From Actinomycetota bacterium (GTDB taxonomy: Bacteria; Actinomycetota; Actinomycetes; Streptosporangiales; Streptosporangiaceae), in contig PLIQ01000239.1 in assembly GCA_003140115.1 (NCBI GenBank), forward strand, positions 38,078 to 44,897: a stretch of 6,820 nt of DNA, given 5' to 3'. Below the pieces are notes generated by a model. It saw nothing but the letters and a program-made list of their open reading frames with translations, did not search any database and had not been told where the DNA came from. The position numbers were made by a program, and so were the translations under genes. Numbering within the stretch: the stretch's first letter is position 1; the number at the start of each line of letters is the position of its first letter. This document shows, in pieces, positions 1-6,582 of the stretch.

Positions 1-1
1 G

Positions 2-1666
2 TTGGCGCGTGTTATCAGAGGTCGCCGGGTGGCGGTCCCGATGATCGCGGTCTTGTGTATGGCCGGCCTCAGCGCCTGCGGGACCGACGTCAGCGGCGCT
101 GTGGGCCCAGCCGCGGCCGCGGACGGCCTCACCATTCAGGGCGACGCGGGCAGCCCCAACCTGATCGAGGACTTCAATCCGTACGCGGGCTCGCAACTGC
201 ACGGCACGTACCTGCTGTATGAGCCGCTCGAGCTGGTCAGCGGGTTCAACGGGGCCTACACGCCCTACCTCGCCACCAGCTACAAGTTCACCAGCCCGAC
301 CACGCTGGTCTATACGCTGCGCTCAGGAGTGAAGTGGAGCGACGGCCAGCCGTTGACCTCAGCGGACGTGCTGTTCTCGTTCAACCTGCTGAAGAAGTAT
401 CCAGCGCTGGACGGCTCGGGCATCTGGTCGCAGATCAGCTCGGTGAAGGTCTCGGGCGCCAGCGTCACCTTCACCTTTATTAAGCCCGACGTGCCGTTTG
501 CCGCCGCTATCGCCTCCACGCCGATCGTGCCGGCCCATATCTGGTCGAAGATCACCGACCCGGCGACGTTCACCAACGTCGATCCGGTCGGTGACGGGCC
601 GTATGTGCTTGGGCGGTTCTCGCCGACCGGTTACGTACTGACCAAGAGTCCTACCTACTGGGACGCGGCGACGATCGCCCCGACGTCAGTGACGTTCCCG
701 GCCGAGGCGAGCAACCAGAACACCAACCAGCTCGAGGTGGCGAGCGGCCAGTTCGACTGGTCATACACCTACCTGCCCGACATCAAGACCACCTTCGTGG
801 CGAAGGATCCCGGGACGCGCAGCTACTGGTTCCCGCCGGGCGGGACGATCGGCTTGTATCTCAACCTGACCAAGGCCCCGTACAACAACGTCGACTTTCG
901 CCGGGCGGTTTCGCTGTCCCTGCAGCGCAACCAGATCGCCCTCAAGGCGGTCGAAGGGTATCTGGGGCCGGCCAGCCAGTCGGGTCTGATCCTGCCCAAC
1001 CTGAAGGCGTACCTCGACCCGAGCCTGCCTGATCAGGGCGTGGTGACCCAGAACGTGCCGCAGGCCATGGCCTTGTTCGCGCAGGCCGGGTTCCGCAAGC
1101 ACGGCAGCCGCCTGACCGCCAGCAACGGGACACCGGTCGACATGACGATTATCTTGCCGAACAGCTATAGCGACTGGCTGGACGCAGCGCAGGCGATCAG
1201 CCAGCAGCTGGCAGCGGTGGGCATCGACGTATCCCTCGACACCCCGCAGGCGGCGCAGTACCTGTCGTCGATCTACTCCGGCAACTTCGACGCCGCGATC
1301 GGCGGATTCGGCGGTACGGGCAGCCCTTACAACGACTACAACAACGCTCTCAACGGCAGCTTCGCGACCCCGATCAACACGGCGACGACCAACAACTTCG
1401 AGCGGTTCAAGAGCACCGCGGTCGACCAGGCCCTGGCCCAGCTGGCGGGCGCCACCACGCTGGCGGCGCAGAAGAAGGCCGATTACACCCTCGAAGAGCA
1501 GGTCTACTCGCAGGTGCCCGTCGTCCTGCTGTACTACGGCGGGAGCTGGGGACTGTTCCAGACCACCCGCTTCACCGGCTGGCCGTCGGCGCAGGATCCC
1601 TACGCCTTGCCGACCAACTACGACGCCAGCATCCTGCAGGTGGTCTCCCACCTGAAGAAGGCATGA
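2..1666 (+). CDS. ABC importer solute-binding lipoprotein, SBP_bac_5 (peptide/nickel/oligosaccharide) family
   Basis: Extracellular, lipid-anchored receptor that would deliver its ligand to the permeases encoded next. From the TTG at base 2 the protein has 554 residues, normal for this family. The N-terminus is a lipoprotein signal: arginines at 3, 6, 8 and 9, a hydrophobic stretch from about 12 to 23, then the lipobox L23-S24-A25-C26, so Cys26 should be the lipidated first residue of the mature protein. Residues about 103-131 (YTLRSGVKWSDGQPLTSADV and following) match the family signature region. The C-terminal part has NNFERF at 464-469 and GWPSAQDPYALP at 526-537, segments I associate with oligosaccharide-binding members; that link is inference. 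The TTG lies at the window edge, so its ribosome binding site cannot be seen and the real start may be slightly upstream, although this start already gives a complete signal peptide. A 37-base gap separates it from the first permease gene. Confidence 0.92.
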   Translation: MARVIRGRRVAVPMIAVLCMAGLSACGTDVSGAVGPAAAADGLTIQGDAGSPNLIEDFNPYAGSQLHGTYLLYEPLELVSGFNGAYTPYLATSYKFTSPTTLVYTLRSGVKWSDGQPLTSADVLFSFNLLKKYPALDGSGIWSQISSVKVSGASVTFTFIKPDVPFAAAIASTPIVPAHIWSKITDPATFTNVDPVGDGPYVLGRFSPTGYVLTKSPTYWDAATIAPTSVTFPAEASNQNTNQLEVASGQFDWSYTYLPDIKTTFVAKDPGTRSYWFPPGGTIGLYLNLTKAPYNNVDFRRAVSLSLQRNQIALKAVEGYLGPASQSGLILPNLKAYLDPSLPDQGVVTQNVPQAMALFAQAGFRKHGSRLTASNGTPVDMTIILPNSYSDWLDAAQAISQQLAAVGIDVSLDTPQAAQYLSSIYSGNFDAAIGGFGGTGSPYNDYNNALNGSFATPINTATTNNFERFKSTAVDQALAQLAGATTLAAQKKADYTLEEQVYSQVPVVLLYYGGSWGLFQTTRFTGWPSAQDPYALPTNYDASILQVVSHLKKA

Positions 1667-1689
1667 GGTCCGCGATGCAGTGCCCCATG

Positions 1690-1695
1690 AGGAGG
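1690..1695 (+). promoter_or_regulatory. Ribosome binding site AGGAGG that fixes the start of the first permease
   Basis: A perfect AGGAGG lies 8 bases before the GTG at 1704. An earlier in-frame GTG at 1680 would put this motif inside the coding region and add eight non-hydrophobic residues before the usual permease N-terminus, so 1704 is the better start. The 8-base palindrome GTGGCCAC at 1695-1702 lies between the site and the start codon; it is probably chance. Confidence 0.85.
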
Positions 1696-1703
1696 TGGCC
1701 ACG

Positions 1704-2687
1704 GTGACCTACATAGCCCGCAAGGTCGTTCTATTCGTCCTCACACTGTGGGCCGCGGTCACCCTCAACTTCATCCTGCCCAGGTTGATGCCGGGTTCGC
1801 CCGTTGATGCCGCCCTGGCCAACATCGCCTCGACCGGCACCGTGATCACACCGGCGCAGAAGCAGGTCGTCGAGGACCAGCTCGGCGTGCCCCACGGAAG
1901 CCTGCTGTCGGAGTACTGGACCTACCTCGACAACACCATCCACCTGCGCTTCGGGATCTCTTATTCGTTCCCGACCCAGACCGTGGCCCACACCATCCTG
2001 GCGGCCCTGCCGTGGACGCTGATCCTCGTCGGCGTGGCCACCGTGCTCGCCTTCGTCATCGGCACCTCGCTCGGGGTCCTGGCCGGCTGGCGCCGGGGCA
2101 GACGGTCGGACACGACCATTACCTTGTCCGCGACGACCCTGTCGTCGTTCCCGCCCTTCTGGCTCGGGCTGCTCCTGCTCTTCGCGCTGGCCTACAAGCT
2201 TCGGTGGTTTCCGCTCGGAGGTGGTTTCAACGATGGCGCGTCGCCGTCGTGGAGCATTCCGTTCATCCTCGACGCCATCCGCCACTCGGTGCTCCCGGCC
2301 CTGACCCTGACGGTCACGGCCCTGGCCGGCTGGGTGTTCGGGATGCGCAACAACATGATCAACATTCTGGGAGAGGACTACATCACGTTCGCAGAGGCCA
2401 ACGGGCTGCGGGGCCGGACGATCGCTACCATGTACGCGGCTCGCAACGCCCTGCTCCCCAACATCACCGTTTTCGGTCTCGCCCTCGGCGGGGTCATCGG
2501 GGGGGCGGTGCTCGTCGAGGGTATCTTCAGCTACCCCGGGATCGGCAGCCTGCTGTTCATTGCCGTCACCAACCGTGACTTCCCGCTGATGCAGGCGATC
2601 TTCCTGGTGATAACGGTGAGCATGCTGGTCTGCATCTTCATCGTCGACTTGCTCTACGTCCGGCTCGATCCCAGGATCCTTCGATGA
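1704..2687 (+). CDS. ABC importer permease, DppB/OppB family
   Basis: Inner-membrane subunit forming half of the translocation channel together with the next gene product. It has 327 residues, close to the family norm of 310-340. The N-terminus (MTYIARKVVLFVLTLWAAVT) is the typical first helix of DppB proteins, followed by the usual extracytoplasmic PGSPVD segment at 30-35. Hydrophobic helices lie at about 8-27, 100-128, 146-167, 195-215, 255-275 and 295-317, the six-helix pattern of the family. The EAA-type coupling loop that contacts the ATPases is at about 224-252 (EDYITFAEANGLRG then the LLPN region). The C-terminus YVRLDPRI is also typical. The GTG start was chosen for the AGGAGG 8 bases upstream. 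Its stop codon overlaps the next start (ATGA, 2684-2687), indicating translational coupling. Confidence 0.95.
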   Translation: MTYIARKVVLFVLTLWAAVTLNFILPRLMPGSPVDAALANIASTGTVITPAQKQVVEDQLGVPHGSLLSEYWTYLDNTIHLRFGISYSFPTQTVAHTILAALPWTLILVGVATVLAFVIGTSLGVLAGWRRGRRSDTTITLSATTLSSFPPFWLGLLLLFALAYKLRWFPLGGGFNDGASPSWSIPFILDAIRHSVLPALTLTVTALAGWVFGMRNNMINILGEDYITFAEANGLRGRTIATMYAARNALLPNITVFGLALGGVIGGAVLVEGIFSYPGIGSLLFIAVTNRDFPLMQAIFLVITVSMLVCIFIVDLLYVRLDPRILR

Positions 2688-3616
2688 TCGCCACCGCCAC
2701 CGGTCCCATCCCACCAGGTGAAGCCGTCACGCCGTCGACGGGAGCCGCTCGCCTGCCGGGTCCGCTCATGGGCGCCGTCCGCGTGTTCGCCACCTTGTGG
2801 CGGAACCGCAAGGCGCGCATCGGACTGCTCGTGCTCGCAGTCATCGTGTTCGTGGCGATCTTCGCCCCGCTGCTGGCACCGTACTCCCCGACGTCCACCG
2901 GCTTCACCCCGTACCTGGGCCCCTCGGGAACGCATTTGTTCGGCACCACCGGCCAGGGCCAGGACGTCTTCTCGCAGATGCTCTACGGCACCCGGATCTC
3001 GTTGCTCGTAGGCCTGTCGGCGGGCTTGCTCGCCACCCTCGCCGCGGTGATCATCGGGCTGGTGGCCGGGTACCTTTCCGGCGCGGTTGACGTGACGCTC
3101 AGCTTCATCACCAACCTGGCGCTGGTCATCCCCTCCCTGCCGCTCATCATCATCCTCGCTGCCTATGTGCCGTCCCGGTCGGTATGGACGATCGTGCTCG
3201 TGGTGGCCGTGACCGGCTGGGCGACGGGAGCTCGCGTCATCCGCAGCCAGACCTCGACGTTGCGATCCCGCGACTTCGTCACCGCCGCCGTGTTCTCCGG
3301 TGAGCGCCTGCCGCGGATCGTGTTCCGGGAGATCCTCCCCAATATGACCTCGCTCGTGGCAGCCAGCTTTTTCGGCGCCGCCACCTTCGCCGTCATGGCG
3401 GAGGCGAGCCTGGAGTTCCTCGGGCTCGGCAACCCCAGCACCATCAGCTGGGGCACGATCTTGTACTCCGCCCAGACCAACAACGCGCTGCTGACCGGTC
3501 AGTGGGTGGTCATCTTGGCCCCGGGTCTGGCCATCGCTTTGCTGGCCCTGTCGTTCACCCTGGTCAACTTCGGCGTCGATGCCCTGTCCAACCCTCGACT
3601 ACGGGAGCGGTCATGA
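2684..3616 (+). CDS. ABC importer permease, DppC/OppC family
   Basis: Second channel subunit, 310 residues. It begins with about 40 mostly polar cytoplasmic residues, then a first helix at about 45-65, as usual for DppC. The segment HLFGTTGQGQDVFSQMLYGT (84-103) corresponds to the family's conserved GTDxxGRDxxSRxxYG block that precedes the permease core. Further helices lie at about 105-130, 140-162, 167-183, 225-247 and 275-298. The coupling loop is at about 194-221 (RSRDFVTAAVFSGE, then REILPN). The motif EASLEFLGLG at 240-249 is characteristic of DppC. The ATG start overlaps the previous stop by 4 bases, and AGGA at 2673-2676 gives a 7-base spacing. The stop again overlaps the following gene by ATGA (3613-3616). 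Confidence 0.95.
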   Translation: MIATATGPIPPGEAVTPSTGAARLPGPLMGAVRVFATLWRNRKARIGLLVLAVIVFVAIFAPLLAPYSPTSTGFTPYLGPSGTHLFGTTGQGQDVFSQMLYGTRISLLVGLSAGLLATLAAVIIGLVAGYLSGAVDVTLSFITNLALVIPSLPLIIILAAYVPSRSVWTIVLVVAVTGWATGARVIRSQTSTLRSRDFVTAAVFSGERLPRIVFREILPNMTSLVAASFFGAATFAVMAEASLEFLGLGNPSTISWGTILYSAQTNNALLTGQWVVILAPGLAIALLALSFTLVNFGVDALSNPRLRERS

Positions 3617-4662
3617 GCCAGCTCGCCACTGAACCCGCGACGACGGCAGCGGACAAGAGTCACCTGGTCGAAGCCCGCGGCGTCGATGTCGTCTACGAAT
3701 CACGGGACGGGCAGCGGATCTGGGCCGTGCGCGACGTCGACCTCACCCTCGAGCAGGGCGAGTTCGTCGGACTCGTCGGAGAGTCCGGCTGCGGGAAGTC
3801 CACGCTCGGGTACGCCCTCACGGGCATGCTGCGCCCGCCGGCCCGCCTGGAGTCCGGCCAGATCCGCATCGGCGGGACCGACATCGCCAGCCTCAGCGCC
3901 GAAGAGCTCCGCCGGCAGCGCCGGCACGGCTTCGCCATCGTGCTCCAGAGCGGGATGAACGCCCTCAACCCGGTCCGTACCGTCGAGAAGGATTTCTCGG
4001 ACATCCTGCGGGCCCATGCCGAACGGGGTCAGCGGCCGGACGCCGCGTCGGTCCGAGCCGAGGCCGGTGAGCTGCTGGAGCGAGTCAAGCTCGACCGCGA
4101 TGTGCTCGGGCGTTACCCGCACGAGTTGTCCGGCGGGATGCGCCAGCGGGTGGCTATCGCGATGGCCCTGTCGCTCCAGCCGAGGATGATCATCTTCGAT
4201 GAGCCCACTACCGCGCTCGACGTCATCGTGCAGGCGGCCGTCATCGAGACGATCAAGGAGCTCCAGCGCGAACAGGGCTTCACCGCCGTGCTCATCACCC
4301 ACGACCTCGGGGTCGTGCTCGACGTCACCGACCGGACGATGGTGATGTACGCGGGGAGGATCGTCGAGGACCAGCCGTCCCGGGCGCTACTAAGCGGACC
4401 CCATCATCCCTACACCGCGGCCTTGCTCAGCTGCTACGCCGATCCGACCGCCGAAGTCGTCCAGCTCGGCAGCATCCCCGGAACGCCGCCGGATCTGTCG
4501 GAGCCGCTGGCCGGCTGTTCCTTCGCCCCGCGTTGCAGCCGGGTCGAGGAGCTCTGCCACCGCGTTGAGCCAAAGCTGACGCCGCTCGGCCCGGGCCGGG
4601 CGGCCTGCCATGTCACCGCGGCGGAACGCGCAGCCGAGCTTGAAACCAACAGGACGGCATAG
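3613..4662 (+). CDS. ABC importer ATPase, DppD/OppD family, with C-terminal four-cysteine domain
   Basis: Cytoplasmic ATP-hydrolysing subunit of 349 residues. Walker A is GESGCGKST at 56-64, the Q-loop glutamine is Q112 in LQSGMNALNP, the ABC signature is LSGGMRQR at 172-179, Walker B is MIIFDE at 192-197, and the switch histidine is H230 in ITHD. All catalytic elements are therefore intact. After the core, residues about 265-333 form the oligopeptide-transporter C-terminal domain, with Cys302, Cys308, Cys315 and Cys332 (spacing C-x5-C-x6-C-x16-C). The Q-loop reads QSGMNALNP rather than the common QDPxxSLNP. The ATG at 3613 is chosen because it overlaps the previous stop (ATGA) and has GGGAG at 3603-3607, 5 bases upstream. 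The reading frame stays open upstream to an ATG at 3502, but that stretch lies inside the permease gene and resembles no ATPase sequence. Confidence 0.95.
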   Translation: MSQLATEPATTAADKSHLVEARGVDVVYESRDGQRIWAVRDVDLTLEQGEFVGLVGESGCGKSTLGYALTGMLRPPARLESGQIRIGGTDIASLSAEELRRQRRHGFAIVLQSGMNALNPVRTVEKDFSDILRAHAERGQRPDAASVRAEAGELLERVKLDRDVLGRYPHELSGGMRQRVAIAMALSLQPRMIIFDEPTTALDVIVQAAVIETIKELQREQGFTAVLITHDLGVVLDVTDRTMVMYAGRIVEDQPSRALLSGPHHPYTAALLSCYADPTAEVVQLGSIPGTPPDLSEPLAGCSFAPRCSRVEELCHRVEPKLTPLGPGRAACHVTAAERAAELETNRTA

Positions 4663-4663
4663 C

Positions 4664-5476
4664 ATGCCTGAGCGTGAGATCCCGCCCCTGCAAGTGAGCG
4701 ACCTGGTCAAGGTCTACGCTAGCCGCCGGGGGCGCAAGCAGCGGGTGACCGCCGTGGACCACGTTTCATTCACCATCAGCCCGGGCGCCGCAGTCGGGTT
4801 GGTGGGAGCGAGCGGGAGCGGCAAGAGCACCATCGCCAAGATCGTGACCGCGGCCGAACGGCCGTCATCGGGTCACGTCGCCTTCGGCGACCAAAACGTC
4901 GAGACCCTCCGCCGCCATGGCCGGCGCGACTATCACCGCTGGGTGCAGATGGTCTTCCAGGACCCCTACGCCGCGCTGAATCCGCTGCACACCGTGGAGT
5001 ACGCCGTCATGCGCCCGGCTCAGAACTACCTCGGCATGTCGGCGCACGCCGCTCGCGACCGGGTCCACGAGCTGCTCGACACCGTGGGACTAACACCCAG
5101 CGCCCAGTACGCACCGAAACTGCCCCATCAGCTTTCCGGCGGCCAGCACCAGCGAGTGGTGATCGCCCGGGCGCTGGCCTGCGACCCCCAGCTACTCATC
5201 GCCGACGAGCCGGTCTCGATGCTCGATGTGTCGCTGCGCGCCGACGTGCTCGACCTTCTCGCCCGGCTCCGTCAAGAACGCGGCCTGAGCCTGCTCTACA
5301 TCACCCACGACCTGCTCAGCGCCCGGGTCGTGACGGACGAGGTGATCGTGCTCAACAAAGGGCAGGTCGTGGAGACCGGCCCGACCAAGGAGGTGCTCCG
5401 CCACCCTCGCCACGCCTATACCAAGGAGTTGCTGGCCGCCCTGCCCAACCCCTTCGCCCATGCCGAAGTCCCATGA
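4664..5476 (+). CDS. ABC importer ATPase, DppF/OppF family, short form
   Basis: Second ATPase, expected to pair with the preceding one. Walker A is GASGSGKST at 48-56, the Q-loop is Q99 in FQDPYAALNP, the signature is LSGGQHQR at 157-164, Walker B is LLIADE at 177-182, and the switch histidine is H215 in ITHD. At 270 residues it is shorter than many DppF proteins (about 320-330): it ends a few residues after the AYTKELLAALP segment and has no four-cysteine C-terminal domain. The only gap from the previous gene is one base (4663), and AGGA at 4651-4654 lies 9 bases before the ATG, which supports this start over an ATG at 4610 inside the previous gene. It is the last gene of the operon and converges on trhA. 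Confidence 0.94.
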   Translation: MPEREIPPLQVSDLVKVYASRRGRKQRVTAVDHVSFTISPGAAVGLVGASGSGKSTIAKIVTAAERPSSGHVAFGDQNVETLRRHGRRDYHRWVQMVFQDPYAALNPLHTVEYAVMRPAQNYLGMSAHAARDRVHELLDTVGLTPSAQYAPKLPHQLSGGQHQRVVIARALACDPQLLIADEPVSMLDVSLRADVLDLLARLRQERGLSLLYITHDLLSARVVTDEVIVLNKGQVVETGPTKEVLRHPRHAYTKELLAALPNPFAHAEVP

Positions 5477-5482
5477 GGGGAC
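5468..5482. other. Small hairpin over the stop codon at the convergent junction
   Basis: GTCCC (5468-5472) and GGGAC (5478-5482) form a perfect 5-bp stem around the loop ATGAG, which contains the stop codon of the last importer gene. No U-tract follows on either strand. It could serve as a weak bidirectional end signal between the two convergent transcription units, but a 5-bp stem is expected often by chance in DNA this rich in G and C. Confidence 0.2.
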
Positions 5483-5495
5483 GAGCCGCCGCGGG

Positions 5496-6200
5496 CTAGA
5501 TGATGAACAGCGCGATGGCCGCGAACTGGCACGTGGCGGCGGCGCAGACGAAGAGGTGAAAGACCTCGTGGTAGCCGAACACCGACGGGTACGGATCGGG
5601 CCGGCGGCGATGGTAGGACAGAGCACCGGCCGTGTAGAGCAGGCCGCCACCGAACACCAGCACCGCCGGCGCGACCCCGGCATGAATCCACACCCCCGGC
5701 AGCCCAAGGACAGCGACCCAGCCCAGCCCCACGAACGTCCCGCCCACCAGCAACTCTGGCGCACCCATCCAGGCCATATGGACTGCCGCCGCGGTCAGCG
5801 TCAGGGCCCACATCACGATCAGGCAGACCAGCCCGAAGGGGCCGGGGTTCGCCAGCAGGAAAGCCGGTGTCGCCGTGCCCGCGATGAGGAAGAAGATCAT
5901 CGCGTGATCCATGCGCTGAAGCCGCCGACGCCAGGCCTCGGTCCAGGTGCCGCGGTGATACAACGCGCTGACCCCGAAGAGGGCACTCACGCTGGCCGCG
6001 TAGATGGCCGCGGCGGTGACCCGCGTAGCGCCGTGCACGCGAACCAGCAGCAGCGTGCCGATCACCACCGAGATCCCGAACCAGACCAGGTGCAGCCAGC
6101 CGCGCAGGACCGGCTTGGTGTAGTAGACGTCGCGTCGGGCGTCGTACAAGCCGCCTACCGCCGTCGGGCTGGGCACCGGCTCGCTGATAGGTGCTGTCAT
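5496..6200 (-). CDS. trhA: Hemolysin III / TrhA family membrane protein (bacterial PAQR)
   Basis: Seven-helix inner-membrane protein of 234 residues, usual for the family. Helices lie at about 34-54, 62-81, 98-117, 122-140, 149-166, 173-195 and 208-233. The family motifs are all present: SALYH at 78-82, RMDHAMIFFLIAGTATP at 96-112, and GYHEVFH at 209-215. By comparison with PAQR proteins, Ser78, His82, Asp98, His211 and His215 should form the membrane-embedded metal (zinc) site, so the putative catalytic core is intact. The hemolysin name is historical; bacterial members are linked to membrane lipid homeostasis, and the exact reaction is not settled. The ATG at 6200 is preceded by AGGGAG only 2 bases away, a tight spacing. 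The frame stays open upstream through csp, but that part resembles no known protein. No separate promoter is evident in the 49 bases after csp, so read-through from csp is likely. Confidence 0.93.
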   Translation of the reverse strand: MTAPISEPVPSPTAVGGLYDARRDVYYTKPVLRGWLHLVWFGISVVIGTLLLVRVHGATRVTAAAIYAASVSALFGVSALYHRGTWTEAWRRRLQRMDHAMIFFLIAGTATPAFLLANPGPFGLVCLIVMWALTLTAAAVHMAWMGAPELLVGGTFVGLGWVAVLGLPGVWIHAGVAPAVLVFGGGLLYTAGALSYHRRRPDPYPSVFGYHEVFHLFVCAAATCQFAAIALFII

Positions 6201-6202
6201 GG

Positions 6203-6208
6203 CTCCCT
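6203..6208 (-). promoter_or_regulatory. Probable ribosome binding site of trhA
   Basis: Read on the minus strand this is AGGGAG, followed by CC and the ATG at 6200. The spacing is shorter than optimal, but it is the only Shine-Dalgarno-like sequence near the family-typical start. It begins four bases after the foot of the 6213-6238 hairpin. Confidence 0.55.
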
Positions 6209-6212
6209 GACT

Positions 6213-6238
6213 CAGTGCCCGGCTCGCGCCGGGCACTG
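6213..6238 (-). terminator. Strong hairpin between csp and trhA (terminator or attenuator without U-tract)
   Basis: CAGTGCCCGGC (6213-6223) and GCCGGGCACTG (6228-6238) are perfect reverse complements, giving an 11-bp stem with the 4-base loop TCGC. On the transcribed minus strand it begins 11 bases after the csp stop codon. The bases that follow (AGTCAGGGAGCC) contain no run of U, so it is not a classical intrinsic terminator. It may instead cause partial termination or protect the 3' end of the csp mRNA. Confidence 0.6.
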
Positions 6239-6249
6239 GTGCCCAGGCG

Positions 6250-6456
6250 TCAGCTAATGACCCTGACGTTTTCCGCCTGGGGTCCCTTCTGGCCCTGGGT
6301 GATGTCGAACTCGACCTTCTGCCCTTCCTCCAAGCTGCGGTAGCCGCCACCACTGATCGCGCTGAAGTGCACGAACACGTCCGGGCCGCCGCCCTCCACC
6401 GCGATGAAGCCGTAGCCCTTGTCACCGTTGAACCACTTCACATTGCCTTGCGCCAT
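6250..6456 (-). CDS. cspA: Cold-shock protein, CspA family
   Basis: Small single-stranded nucleic-acid-binding protein of 68 residues, a single cold-shock domain of normal length. It acts as an RNA chaperone that melts secondary structure, in the cytoplasm. The sequence begins [10 protein letters not shown], the classical Csp N-terminus, with the RNA-binding motifs RNP1 (KGYGFI, 13-18) and RNP2 (VFVHF, 27-31) and the aromatic residue Trp8. There are two adjacent ATG codons, at 6459 and 6456. The second is preferred because the GAGAGG ribosome binding site lies 5 bases before it but only 2 before the first, and because Csp proteins normally begin MAQG. Using the first adds one methionine. It lies on the same strand as the kinase fragment upstream and trhA downstream. 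Csp paralogues are numerous in actinomycetes and not all are cold-inducible, so induction by cold is not proven here. Confidence 0.96.
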   Translation of the reverse strand: MAQGNVKWFNGDKGYGFIAVEGGGPDVFVHFSAISGGGYRSLEEGQKVEFDITQGQKGPQAENVRVIS

Positions 6457-6461
6457 CATGA

Positions 6462-6467
6462 CCTCTC
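6462..6467 (-). promoter_or_regulatory. Ribosome binding site of cspA
   Basis: Minus-strand GAGAGG followed by TC, then tandem ATG codons. The spacing of 5 bases to the second ATG, against 2 to the first, favours the second as the main start. Confidence 0.65.
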
Positions 6468-6531
6468 GGATATGGATACGGCCCCGTTACCCACCGCGGG
6501 GACGTGCACGCCACTTGCTTTGGGTCAGCCT

Positions 6532-6557
6532 TTCACACCACAGGCGGCGGGTGTGAA
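6532..6557 (-). repeat. 8-bp inverted repeat between the kinase gene and cspA
   Basis: TTCACACC (6532-6539) and GGTGTGAA (6550-6557) are perfect reverse complements separated by 10 bases. On the minus strand the structure starts 25 bases after the kinase stop codon and ends about 75 bases before the cspA start. It could be the kinase gene's terminator (no U-tract follows) or a dyad operator in the cspA promoter region. The surrounding stretch from 6460 to 6582 shows no other gene, and I could not assign convincing -35 and -10 boxes in it. Confidence 0.4.
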
Positions 6558-6582
6558 CGGAGCGGCCCGTCGACTGCCCCCG

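Noticed and set aside
761..1702. Long open frame antisense to the solute-binding protein gene
   Set aside because: Low-complexity composition rich in R, G, V and Q with no family motif; typical antisense open frame of high-GC DNA, while the + strand gene is clearly real.
1695..1702. Palindrome GTGGCCAC between the ribosome binding site and start of the first permease
   Set aside because: Only 8 bases with no loop; common by chance at this GC content and too short to form an RNA hairpin.
1731..2714. Long open frame antisense to the first permease gene
   Set aside because: Extremely charged translation (many D, E, R, Q, H), the expected complement of hydrophobic membrane-protein codons; no recognisable domain.
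5460..6257. Long + strand open frame across trhA
   Set aside because: Hydrophilic, R/H/Q/P-rich translation with no motif; it is the reverse of a clear seven-helix membrane protein.
6201..6425. 75-residue N-terminal extension of trhA reaching through cspA
   Set aside because: The extension overlaps cspA almost fully, crosses the hairpin and has no family similarity; the family-typical protein starts at the ATG at 6200.
6503..6510. Palindrome CGTGCACG in the cspA leader
   Set aside because: An 8-base palindrome without flanking symmetry; expected by chance.
6460..6530. Possible alternative-sigma promoter of cspA (GGGTAA-like -10 on the minus strand)
   Set aside because: No matching GTTT-type -35 at a spacing of 14-18 bases, and no convincing housekeeping boxes; not reported as a feature.
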